Positions 1-5,606 of a DNA stretch of 6,325 bases are shown here, one piece after another. The notes below the pieces were generated by a model. It was not told where the DNA came from, ran no database searches, and saw only the letters and a list, made by a program, of their open reading frames with translations. The translations under genes and the position numbers were made by a program. How positions within the stretch are numbered: the first letter of the stretch is position 1; each line of letters starts with the position of its first letter. This stretch comes from Acidimicrobiaceae bacterium. Its GTDB lineage: Bacteria > Actinomycetota > Acidimicrobiia > Acidimicrobiales > RAAP-2. The DNA lies in NCBI GenBank assembly GCA_003133075.1, contig PKZN01000080.1:1-6325 (forward strand). Direction: 5' to 3'.

Positions 1-9
1 CTCGCGGCG

Positions 10-666
10 TTACGAACGGGTTGAAAGCGCGGCGACGATGTCGGCGACCTCGGTGCGTGCCGTGAAGTCAGGTTGAACATCCACGAATCGCACGGTGTGG
101 TTCTGGTCGACGATGAGCACGGTGGGTCGCGGCAGCATCGTGGCTCCCTCGGCGTTGACCTGGGCGATGTCGAGTCCGAGTTCGCGTTGTGCGGCGAGGA
201 CCTCGTCGGCCTCTTGGAACGCGATGCCGATCCGTTGGGCGAGGCGGCTGCCTGGGTCGGAGAGGACCGTGAATTCGAGCCCGGCCTTTTCAACGGTCGA
301 CAGTGACTGGTCGGGCGATTGGGGACTGATCGCGACGAGTCGAGCCCCGAAGTTCTCGAGCTGGGGCAACAGTTCGCTCTGATACGTCCGCAGGGCCACA
401 TTGCAGTAGGGGCACCAACCGCCTCGGTAGAAGACAATTACCGCCGGTCCGTCTTCGATGAGCGTCTCGAGGCTTACGGGCGTCCCGGTGGCGTCGTCGA
501 GCGTGAACGTCTCAAGAATGTCCCCAGACTTGATGCTGTCGGCGGGAATACCTTCGTCGAGGAGATCGTTAATGCGGCGATTGAACACCCCGACCACTTC
601 AGGGGGTAAGTGCTCAGCGGCGACTGCTTTGACTTGATCGGTCTGTTCGCGGATGGTCATTGACAT
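10..666 (-). CDS. Peroxiredoxin-like (AhpC/TSA, thioredoxin-fold) protein with CPYC active site
   Basis: A 218-aa predicted cytosolic thiol oxidoreductase of the AhpC/TSA-redoxin superfamily. Residues 1-45 form a charged, probably helical N-terminal extension. The redoxin domain follows from about residue 47. It carries the active-site segment YRGGWCPYC at 80-88 (Cys85, Cys88) and the strand LPRPTVLIVD at 178-187, whose proline before the strand is typical of thioredoxin folds. The classical peroxiredoxin motif PxxxTxxC is absent. The CxxC arrangement resembles the 'PRX-like 2' group, and CPYC is also the glutaredoxin motif, so peroxidase activity is inferred rather than shown. The start is the ATG at 666, chosen because AGGAGG lies 4 nt upstream. 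The frame stays open upstream to 1371, but that part is antisense to tetR and is not coding. The gene is divergent from the TetR regulator and shares its operator region, so it is probably that regulator's target. Catalytic type is uncertain; family assignment is firm. Confidence 0.9.
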   Translation of the reverse strand: MSMTIREQTDQVKAVAAEHLPPEVVGVFNRRINDLLDEGIPADSIKSGDILETFTLDDATGTPVSLETLIEDGPAVIVFYRGGWCPYCNVALRTYQSELLPQLENFGARLVAISPQSPDQSLSTVEKAGLEFTVLSDPGSRLAQRIGIAFQEADEVLAAQRELGLDIAQVNAEGATMLPRPTVLIVDQNHTVRFVDVQPDFTARTEVADIVAALSTRS

Positions 667-670
667 TGTT

Positions 671-676
671 CCTCCT
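671..676 (-). promoter_or_regulatory. Ribosome binding site of the peroxiredoxin-like gene
   Basis: Read on the minus strand this is a perfect AGGAGG, 4 nt before the ATG at 666. It fixes the start well downstream of the open reading frame's upstream limit. Confidence 0.8.
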
Positions 677-695
677 GGAGGGCGCGCGGCCTTGA

Positions 696-717
696 AAGTG
701 GACTCTTCAGTCCACTT
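696..717. promoter_or_regulatory. Operator 1, perfect inverted repeat (probable TetR site)
   Basis: Two 9-bp arms, AAGTGGACT and AGTCCACTT, are exact reverse complements around the 4-bp spacer CTTC. Size and symmetry fit a TetR-family operator. It covers the predicted transcription start (about 714) of the minus-strand peroxiredoxin gene, so binding would block initiation. The sequence is near-identical to operator 2, centred 40 bp away. Binding by the adjacent TetR protein is inferred from position. Confidence 0.75.
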
Positions 718-720
718 GTG

Positions 721-749
721 ATTTGAGCACAATATGACTGGACTGTCAA
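721..749 (-). promoter_or_regulatory. Promoter of the peroxiredoxin-like gene
   Basis: On the minus strand a consensus -35 TTGACA (749-744) is followed, after exactly 17 bp, by -10 TCAAAT (726-721, four of six consensus bases). Initiation would fall near 714, giving a leader of about 48 nt before the ATG at 666. The -35 lies inside operator 2 and the start point inside operator 1, so this strong promoter is probably held under repression. Confidence 0.6.
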
Positions 750-757
750 GTCCACTT
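736..757. promoter_or_regulatory. Operator 2, imperfect inverted repeat (probable TetR site)
   Basis: The core TGGACT-GTCA-AGTCCA is perfectly symmetric. The outer arms (GACTGGACT and AGTCCACTT) carry two mismatches. It overlaps the TTGACA -35 box of the peroxiredoxin promoter and the probable -35 region of tetR. One protein bound here could therefore control both genes and give autoregulation. The mismatches suggest weaker binding than at operator 1. Confidence 0.72.
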
Positions 758-768
758 CGGGGGATACT
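739..768 (+). promoter_or_regulatory. Probable tetR promoter (leaderless)
   Basis: GATACT at 763-768 (four of six -10 consensus bases) ends 6 nt before the ATG at 775, the spacing seen at leaderless actinobacterial genes. TGGACT at 739-744 is a fair -35 with an 18-bp spacer and lies within operator 2. The assignment rests on pattern alone. Confidence 0.4.
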
Positions 769-774
769 GGAGGG

Positions 775-1395
775 ATGGGAGTGCTGCCGACCACCGACCG
801 GGGACGCCTGAGCCGAGAACGTATCGTGGCATCGGCCGCTGCGGTTGTCGCAGAGAAAGGGGCTCTCGGGGCGAGCCTTGACGAGGTCGGCGCTCGAGCG
901 ACCGCGTCGCGAAGTCAGATCTACCACTACTTCGATGACAAGAGCGATCTCTTGCGGGCCGTCGCCGAGGCCACTAGCGACGCGGTGCTCGACGGGCAGC
1001 GCGTTCTTTTTGCCGAACTCGGAACTTGGGTCGGACTGGTTCGATGGACTGACGCCCTCGTCTCGCTGCAGGTGGAACGGGGCGCCGCAGGCGGCTGTCC
1101 AATTGCCAACCTCCTCGGTCAACTCGGCGAGCGTGACGATGACATCCGTGTCGTGCTCAGCGCCGGGTTCGATCGTTGGGAAGATCACATCCGCGACGGA
1201 CTTGCGGCGATGGTTGCCGGAGGAGAACTGCGTCCCGAATCTGACGTCGCCTGGCTCGCCGCATCGACCCTGGCCAGTCTCCAGGGCGGCCTCGTCCTCT
1301 CGCAGGCGCGTCGAGATCCCCAAGCGCTTCGCCGCGCCCTCGACGGGGCCCTCGCCTTGATCGCGAGCCACCGCACCGCCGTCGAGACGGCGTGA
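775..1395 (+). CDS. TetR/AcrR-family transcriptional repressor with single-cysteine GGCP motif
   Basis: A 206-aa one-component regulator of ordinary TetR length. Residues 12-60 form the DNA-binding domain: RERIVASAAAVVAEKG, then a helix-turn-helix ending in SRSQIYHYFDDKSDLL (45-60), the family's signature. The remainder is an all-helical ligand-binding/dimer domain carrying GGCPIANL at 106-113. Cys108 is the only cysteine. A GC[PL]-x-x-NL motif is common in the LmrA/YxaF/NemR-like TetR branch, and NemR senses electrophiles through a cysteine, so a redox or electrophile signal is a reasonable inference. The start is ambiguous. ATG 775 has GATACT 6 nt upstream and suits leaderless translation. 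GGAGGG (769-774) abuts that ATG and would instead suit the in-frame GTG at 781, with 6-nt spacing. The gene is divergent from the peroxiredoxin gene; two shared operators suggest autoregulation plus control of that neighbour. No copy of the operator is seen ahead of the downstream genes. Confidence 0.92.
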   Translation: MGVLPTTDRGRLSRERIVASAAAVVAEKGALGASLDEVGARATASRSQIYHYFDDKSDLLRAVAEATSDAVLDGQRVLFAELGTWVGLVRWTDALVSLQVERGAAGGCPIANLLGQLGERDDDIRVVLSAGFDRWEDHIRDGLAAMVAGGELRPESDVAWLAASTLASLQGGLVLSQARRDPQALRRALDGALALIASHRTAVETA

Positions 1396-1398
1396 GTT

Positions 1399-1458
1399 TC
1401 TCTGAGCGCTCGTTACTGACGTGGGTCGTTTCGTCGGCCCGTACCATGCCCTCAGAGA
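1399..1458. repeat. Widely spaced inverted repeat after tetR
   Basis: TCTCTGAG (1399-1406) and CTCAGAGA (1451-1458) are exact reverse complements separated by 44 nt, just after the tetR stop. They could form a long-loop hairpin or be two half-sites. No T-tract follows the second arm, so a standard intrinsic terminator is unlikely. A chance match is possible. Nothing else convincing was seen in the 111-bp gap apart from the ribosome binding site. Confidence 0.25.
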
Positions 1459-1493
1459 GTTGCGCTGTGGTGAGACGCCCCGGCTCGATCAAG

Positions 1494-1499
1494 AAGGAG
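1494..1499 (+). promoter_or_regulatory. Ribosome binding site of the Ddn-like reductase
   Basis: AAGGAG lies 7 nt before the ATG at 1507, ideal spacing that fixes this start. Confidence 0.75.
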
Positions 1500-1506
1500 T
1501 GGTGCG

Positions 1507-1956
1507 ATGGTTATCGACGGTGAATACGAGCCGAGTCCCTCACGGTGGGTCCGCGATCAAGTCGAGGAGTACGAGAGTTCCGGCGGGACGCGGGCCAACA
1601 CGCTCCGTGACACCGGCTGGCCCATCGTGATCTTCACCACCCGAGGGAACCGCAGCGGCAAAGTACGCAAGACCCCCGTCATGCGCGTCGAGCACGATGG
1701 CGAGTACGCGCTCGTCGCCTCCATGGGCGGGGCGCCAGAGAACCCCGTGTGGTACTACAACCTTCGCGCCTTTCCCGAGGACGTCGTGCTCCAAGACGGC
1801 CCCGAGCCCTTCGACGTCGTGGTGCGCCAGGTCAGTGGCGACGAGCGAGTGCAGTGGTGGGAACGCGCGGTCGCGGCATACCCGCCCTACGCGGAGTATC
1901 AAACGAGGACCGATCGGGAGATTCCCGTCTTCGTTGCACGTCACAAGGACATCTGA
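1507..1956 (+). CDS. Ddn-like deazaflavin (F420)-dependent nitroreductase/quinone reductase
   Basis: A 149-aa split-barrel flavoenzyme of the deazaflavin-dependent nitroreductase family; mycobacterial Ddn is almost the same length. Family motifs are present in order: TTRGNRSGKVRKTPV at 44-58 (cofactor phosphate region), DGEYALVAS at 64-72, and GGAPENPVWYYNLRA at 74-88. Near the C-terminus is AYPPYAEYQTRTDREIPVFV at 124-143. Tyr125, Tyr128 and Tyr131 are spaced like the tyrosines 130/133/136 that line the Ddn active site, as I recall them. Members use reduced F420 to reduce quinones, nitro compounds or activated alkenes. The natural substrate cannot be told here. A strong Shine-Dalgarno supports the ATG. 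The next gene, 59 bp on, is a cytochrome P450, so the pair may act on one lipid or terpenoid substrate; that is inference from adjacency only. Confidence 0.9.
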   Translation: MVIDGEYEPSPSRWVRDQVEEYESSGGTRANTLRDTGWPIVIFTTRGNRSGKVRKTPVMRVEHDGEYALVASMGGAPENPVWYYNLRAFPEDVVLQDGPEPFDVVVRQVSGDERVQWWERAVAAYPPYAEYQTRTDREIPVFVARHKDI

Positions 1957-1979
1957 ACGCGCCAGACGCCGTCGATCGG

Positions 1980-2008
1980 TTCACGACCCGAGCACGAAAA
2001 ACTACGCT
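1980..2008 (+). promoter_or_regulatory. Probable leaderless promoter of the P450 gene
   Basis: TTCACG (1980-1985, four of six -35 consensus bases), a 17-bp spacer, then TACGCT (2003-2008, fitting TAnnnT). Seven nt later comes the GTG start at 2016, so transcription would begin at or next to the start codon. No Shine-Dalgarno is visible in the gap, which agrees with a leaderless message and suggests the P450 need not be co-transcribed with the reductase. Confidence 0.45.
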
Positions 2009-2015
2009 TTCATCT

Positions 2016-3326
2016 GTGGAACCTCGTGACCTACTCGCGCTCGACGAGATAAATCTCTCCGATCCTGCCTTCTGGGAACTACCGAACCCCGTACGCGACG
2101 GCGCCTTTCGGCGCCTGCGCCGTGAGCGGCCACTGGCTTTCTTCGAAGAGCCTGACCTCGATCCGGCAATTGCCATGTTCATCCCCAAGGGCAACGGTTA
2201 TCGCGCGGTGACGCGCCACGCCGACATCGTCGAGGTGAGTCGTAACCCCGAGATCTACTCCTCGGCCAAGGGAGCGACGAGCATTCAAGACATGCCCGTT
2301 GAGTTACTCGAATACTTCGGTTCGATGGTCAACACCGATGACCCCCGTCACGCGCTGCTGCGGCGTGTCGTGTCGCAGGCCTTCAGTCCCCGCACGATTA
2401 AACGAATTGAAGAACGCATCGAGACCCTGGCCGGATCGATCATCGATCGCGTCTGTGAACGCGGTGAGTGCGACTTCGTGCTCGACGTGGCGGCGCGACT
2501 CCCGCTCGAGGTGATCTGTGACCTCATGGGCGTGTCACCGAGCGACTACCAGACCGTCTTTGACGCGTCGAACGTCATCGTCAACTCGACCAACGCGGCC
2601 GTTGGTGCGGGTGACCCCGAATACACGCCCGAGGGCACTGACGTGTTGACGTCGCTCTTGGTCAAAGCGGAAGAACTCACCGCGCTCGTGAGCGAGTTGG
2701 CGGAGTATCGTCGCGCGACGCCGGCTGACGACGTGACGTCCTCCCTCGTGAACGCGAACGTCGACGGTGAAGCACTGACGCCGGCCGAGATTGCCTCATT
2801 CTTCATTCTCCTGGTCGTCGCGGGCAACGACACCGCCCGCAACACGATGAGCCTGGGCTTGCACGCGCTCACCGAGTACCCCGAGCAGCGAGCACGCTGG
2901 TTAGCTGACCCGCGGGGCGTGGGTCCGACCGCGGTTGAAGAGATGGTGCGGTGGTGTTCACCCGTCGTGTGGATGCGTCGCACGGTCACCCGGACCACGC
3001 AGTTGGCGGGTGAAGGTCTCGAAGAAGGTGACAAGGTGTTGCTGTACTACAACAGCGCCAACCGAGACGAGGACGTCTTCGGTGATCCCTACGACTTCGA
3101 CGTGAGACGAAGCCCCAATCCCCACCTGGGTTTCGGTGCGGCCGGTCCCCACTTCTGTTTGGGTGCACCGTTGGCGCGCATAGAAATCGGCGTCATGTTT
3201 CGCCAACTCTTTGAGCGCCTGCCCGACATCGTGAGTGTTGGCGAGCCCGACCGACTGCGCTCGACGTTCATCAACGGGGTCAAGCACCTGTCGTGTGCCT
3301 TCACACCAACGCCCGTCTCGGGATAA
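2016..3326 (+). CDS. Cytochrome P450 monooxygenase (CYP124/125/142-like)
   Basis: A 436-aa soluble bacterial P450 of normal length with all core motifs. AGNDT at 269-273 in the I helix (Asp272/Thr273) is the oxygen-activating pair. ExxR is Glu309-Met-Val-Arg312 in the K helix. The haem loop FGAAGPHFCLG spans 373-383, with the thiolate ligand Cys381, followed by APLARIE. It hydroxylates an organic substrate using electrons from a ferredoxin and reductase, neither of which is encoded here. The N-terminal segment INLSDPAFWELP and the LLVVAGNDTARN stretch recall the actinobacterial CYP124/125/142 group acting on steroid side chains and branched lipids; the exact CYP family is not certain. The start is GTG 2016. 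The frame is open further upstream, but that part overlaps the reductase gene out of frame and has no family similarity, and no in-frame start lies nearer. No Shine-Dalgarno is visible; a leaderless promoter is predicted. Confidence 0.93.
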   Translation: MEPRDLLALDEINLSDPAFWELPNPVRDGAFRRLRRERPLAFFEEPDLDPAIAMFIPKGNGYRAVTRHADIVEVSRNPEIYSSAKGATSIQDMPVELLEYFGSMVNTDDPRHALLRRVVSQAFSPRTIKRIEERIETLAGSIIDRVCERGECDFVLDVAARLPLEVICDLMGVSPSDYQTVFDASNVIVNSTNAAVGAGDPEYTPEGTDVLTSLLVKAEELTALVSELAEYRRATPADDVTSSLVNANVDGEALTPAEIASFFILLVVAGNDTARNTMSLGLHALTEYPEQRARWLADPRGVGPTAVEEMVRWCSPVVWMRRTVTRTTQLAGEGLEEGDKVLLYYNSANRDEDVFGDPYDFDVRRSPNPHLGFGAAGPHFCLGAPLARIEIGVMFRQLFERLPDIVSVGEPDRLRSTFINGVKHLSCAFTPTPVSG

Positions 3327-3336
3327 CTCGCCACGT

Positions 3337-3391
3337 CGCGTACGCGTCGCCGACGAACGCGGTTCGCTCGGAACCTCGCGCCCTAGGGCGC
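3337..3391. terminator. Palindrome cluster between convergent genes, possible bidirectional terminator
   Basis: Three symmetric elements lie between and into the ends of the convergent P450 and kdpE genes. They are CGCGTACGCG (3337-3346), GGTTC-gctcg-GAACC (3361-3375, a 5-bp stem with 5-nt loop), and the perfect 14-bp palindrome GCGCCCTAGGGCGC (3378-3391), which overlaps the kdpE stop codon. No T-tract follows on either strand, so any termination would be of the non-canonical hairpin type. Role inferred from position. Confidence 0.35.
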
Positions 3392-4075
3392 CGTCGTCGC
3401 TTCCGGTTGCAGGCTGTAGCCGACACCGGGACTCGTTTGAATGAGTAGGCCCGTGTCGTCGTTGAGCTTCTGGCGCAGTCGGTGCACGTAGGCGTGCACG
3501 TACTGCGCTTCGTCGCCGTACCCCGTACCCCAGACCGCCTGCAGGATCATCTGGTAGGTGCACGTGCGTCCGGCGTGGCGCGCGAGGAACCCCAAGAGGT
3601 TGAACTCCTTCGCGGTGAGCTCGACCTTCGCTCCATCCTGGTGTACTTCGTGGTGCACGAAGTCGAGGTCCAAGGACCCCAGGGTCAGCTCGGACGTCGA
3701 GACGGTGGCCTCCGCGGCTCGTCCCCGCAGGACCGCGCGGATTCGCGCCTCGAGTTCGCCCATGGAGAAGGGTTTGGTCACGTAGTCGTTCGCGCCCCCG
3801 TTGAGCGCCTCGATCTTTCGGTTCTCGGTCCCGGTCGCCGAGAGGATGATGATCGGCACGTCACTCCACTGGCGGATCCGCTCGGCGACGACGAGTCCGT
3901 CCATGTCGGGCAGCCCAATGTCGAGCACCACGACGTCGGGGGCCTTGATGGCGACCTGGGAGATGCCGTGCTCGCCGTCGATCGCGGTGAACACCTCATG
4001 GCCACCAGCCTCGAGTCCGAGTCGCAGGGCGCGCAGTAGTGACGGGTCGTCGTCGATGACGAGGACGTGCGCCAT
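3383..4075 (-). CDS. kdpE: KdpE, OmpR/PhoB-family response regulator of the Kdp potassium pump
   Basis: A 230-aa cytosolic two-component regulator. The receiver domain (1-118) holds the acidic pocket Asp8/Asp9/Asp10, phosphoacceptor Asp52 in VVVLDIGLPDMDG, Ser79 and Lys101 in TKPF. The winged-helix DNA-binding domain follows (about 128-225), with LTAKEFNLLGFLARHAGR (153-170), the VHAYVHRLRQKL recognition region and a terminal GVGYSLQ. The KdpE assignment rests on domain type, the TAKEFNLL and GDEAQYVHAYVHRLRQKL pattern, and above all its neighbours. It follows kdpD by only 3 nt and diverges from kdpF/kdpA. No Shine-Dalgarno is visible, so translation is probably coupled to kdpD. It should bind upstream of the pump operon when phosphorylated; a repeat with 11-bp spacing there is a candidate site. 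Confidence 0.93.
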   Translation of the reverse strand: MAHVLVIDDDPSLLRALRLGLEAGGHEVFTAIDGEHGISQVAIKAPDVVVLDIGLPDMDGLVVAERIRQWSDVPIIILSATGTENRKIEALNGGANDYVTKPFSMGELEARIRAVLRGRAAEATVSTSELTLGSLDLDFVHHEVHQDGAKVELTAKEFNLLGFLARHAGRTCTYQMILQAVWGTGYGDEAQYVHAYVHRLRQKLNDDTGLLIQTSPGVGYSLQPEATTAP

Positions 4076-4078
4076 GAA

Positions 4079-5542
4079 CTAGGACCCGGGTACTGCGGCG
4101 TTGGGCAGCGAGATGACAAAACGAGCTCCGCCGTCGGGTACGGATTCGTACCAGACCTCTTCGCCGTGCGCCTCGACGAAGGTCTTGGCAATCGTGAGCC
4201 CGAGTCCCGCGCGACCGCCGGTGCTCAGTTGGGTGAAGCGATCGAAGATCGTTTGCTGGTCGCCCGGCGGGACACCGGGTCCTTGATCAGCGACCGAGAG
4301 GACGACCTGGTCCCCCCGACGCTCGCCCGTCACGGTGATCACGCTGTGCGGCGGGGCGTGGCGCTGCGCGTTGTCGAGCAAGTTGACGAGCGTCTGGACC
4401 ATCAAGACGTGGTCGACCCGCACGTCGGGCAGGGAGTCGGGCACGTCCACATCGACGCGCAGATCGCACAAGGTCGACCCCATCGCGTTGAGCGACTCTT
4501 TCACCAGGTCGTGCACGGGCGTGTCGACCCGGTCCAGCGTGAGCACACCCGCCTCGATGCGCGTCATGTCGAGGAGATTGGTGACCAAGCGCGTCAGGCG
4601 GTCGGACTCGATCTCGATGAGCCGGTGCAACTCCGCGGTGTCCTCGATCGAGAGCGTCGCCGATCGCTGTGAGAGTGTCGAGGACGCCACTTTGATGGTG
4701 GCGAGGGGCGTGCGCAGGTCGTGCGAGACGGCGCCGAGCAGGCCTCGGCGAAACCGATCGGCTTCTTCGAGCAACTTCGAACGAAGGGCCTGCTCGCGCA
4801 GTTGCGCTCGCTCGAGGGCGAGGGCGGCGTCGTTGGCGAACGTGTTGAGCAGGGAGCTATCGGTCGCCGCGATGGGCACGCCGCGCATCGCGAGGATGCC
4901 CACCGCCCGGCCCGAGGACGCCAGCGCCACGGTGCGCAGCTCCGTGGAGGAGCCGGCCGTGGTGCCCACTCGAATCGGTCGTCCCGAATGGGGATCGAGT
5001 TGACGCAGTTCGTCGTTCGTCAGCGCTTCGCCGGCACTGGCGACCACGACGAGGTGACCGTCTTCGAGTTCGAGCAACGACACCCCGGGAACCTGGAAGA
5101 CCTTTTGGGCGCTCGAGACAATGGTCTCGAGGAGGCGGTTGACGGGCTGGTCACCGACCAGGAGTTCCGAGACCTCGGAGACGCGCCGCATCACCTCGTG
5201 GGCACGGCGCGCGTCGTCGCGCGAGCGTTCCAGCGCGTCGACGATGCGCGCGATGAGCAACATGACGACCACGTAGACCACCAGCGCGGCCCAGTTCTGC
5301 GCGTTGCCCACGGTGAGGGTCTTATAGGGCGGCACGAACGCGTAGTCATAGACGAGGAATCCCGCCACCACACTGAACGCCCCGGCGACGAAGCCGCCGA
5401 GCACCGCGCCCACGACCACGGGAACGACCAACACGAGGGCCGCGGTCGAGACGCTGATGTGCGAGCGCAGCGGTAACAGGGACGCGCCGAAGGCGAAGGC
5501 CAACACGAAGCCGACGCACGAACCCAGGAGCCGTCTCTGCAC
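4079..5542 (-). CDS. kdpD: Short-form KdpD sensor histidine kinase lacking the N-terminal KdpD/Usp domains
   Basis: A 487-aa membrane kinase from the GTG at 5542; full KdpD proteins are about 850-900 aa. It opens directly with the four-helix membrane segment (about 5-25, 31-50, 51-70, 83-103) that includes the KdpD hallmark FVPPYKTLTVGNAQNW (69-84). A GAF-like domain follows (about 130-250). The kinase core has the H-box AVSHDLRTPL with His274, N-box LVNLLDNAQRHAP with Asn391, G1 DQGPGVP (419-425), F-box IFDRF (432-436) and G2 GRAGLGL (443-449). The N-terminal Walker-type KdpD domain and universal-stress domain are missing, and no coding trace of them remains because the divergent operon begins about 115 bp upstream. 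The frame is open to 5707, but that part overlaps the divergent operon. GATACT sits 6 nt before the GTG, suggesting a leaderless start. An in-frame TTG at 5569 is a weaker alternative. Confidence 0.9.
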   Translation of the reverse strand: MQRRLLGSCVGFVLAFAFGASLLPLRSHISVSTAALVLVVPVVVGAVLGGFVAGAFSVVAGFLVYDYAFVPPYKTLTVGNAQNWAALVVYVVVMLLIARIVDALERSRDDARRAHEVMRRVSEVSELLVGDQPVNRLLETIVSSAQKVFQVPGVSLLELEDGHLVVVASAGEALTNDELRQLDPHSGRPIRVGTTAGSSTELRTVALASSGRAVGILAMRGVPIAATDSSLLNTFANDAALALERAQLREQALRSKLLEEADRFRRGLLGAVSHDLRTPLATIKVASSTLSQRSATLSIEDTAELHRLIEIESDRLTRLVTNLLDMTRIEAGVLTLDRVDTPVHDLVKESLNAMGSTLCDLRVDVDVPDSLPDVRVDHVLMVQTLVNLLDNAQRHAPPHSVITVTGERRGDQVVLSVADQGPGVPPGDQQTIFDRFTQLSTGGRAGLGLTIAKTFVEAHGEEVWYESVPDGGARFVISLPNAAVPGS

Positions 5543-5548
5543 CTCTTC

Positions 5549-5554
5549 AGTATC
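5549..5554 (-). promoter_or_regulatory. Probable -10 box of leaderless kdpDE promoter
   Basis: On the minus strand GATACT (four of six -10 consensus bases) is followed by GAAGAG and then the GTG start, the same layout as at tetR. No good -35 is present at 17-18 bp, which would fit an activator-dependent promoter; the direct repeats at 5587-5606 lie about 45-64 bp upstream of the predicted start point. Confidence 0.35.
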
Positions 5555-5586
5555 GTCGCATTCACTCAAGGCCCATGCGCTCAGGG

Positions 5587-5606
5587 AATGAAGAGAAAAT
5601 GAAGAG
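5587..5606 (+). promoter_or_regulatory. Candidate KdpE operator, direct repeat with 11-bp spacing
   Basis: AATGAAGAG occurs at 5587-5595 and again, identical, at 5598-5606, a period of 11 bp. Tandem half-sites with this spacing are the usual target of OmpR/PhoB-family regulators, to which the adjacent KdpE belongs. A weaker third copy (TATGAGCGG, 5608-5616) may extend it. The site lies between the divergent kdpDE and kdpFA transcription units, where a KdpE site is expected. The AT-rich TTAAGAAT just downstream (5620-5627) may contain the pump-operon -10 box, but no clear match to consensus is seen. Confidence 0.5.

Noticed and set aside
667..1371. Upstream extension of the minus-strand peroxiredoxin frame to a 453-aa protein
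   Set aside because: The extra 235 residues are antisense to the well-supported tetR gene and resemble no domain. A perfect AGGAGG precedes the ATG at 666, and the operators and promoter lie inside the extension.
1749..2015. N-terminal extension of the P450 frame from an ATG at 1749
   Set aside because: It overlaps the Ddn-like gene in another frame, gives an arginine-rich sequence unlike any P450 N-terminus, and the GTG at 2016 gives normal family length.
4721..5476. 251-aa plus-strand open frame antisense to kdpD
   Set aside because: A composition artefact of high-G+C coding DNA: low-complexity Arg/His/Asp/Gly-rich sequence, no ribosome binding site, fully inside kdpD. The same holds for the open frame antisense to kdpE (3482-4039).
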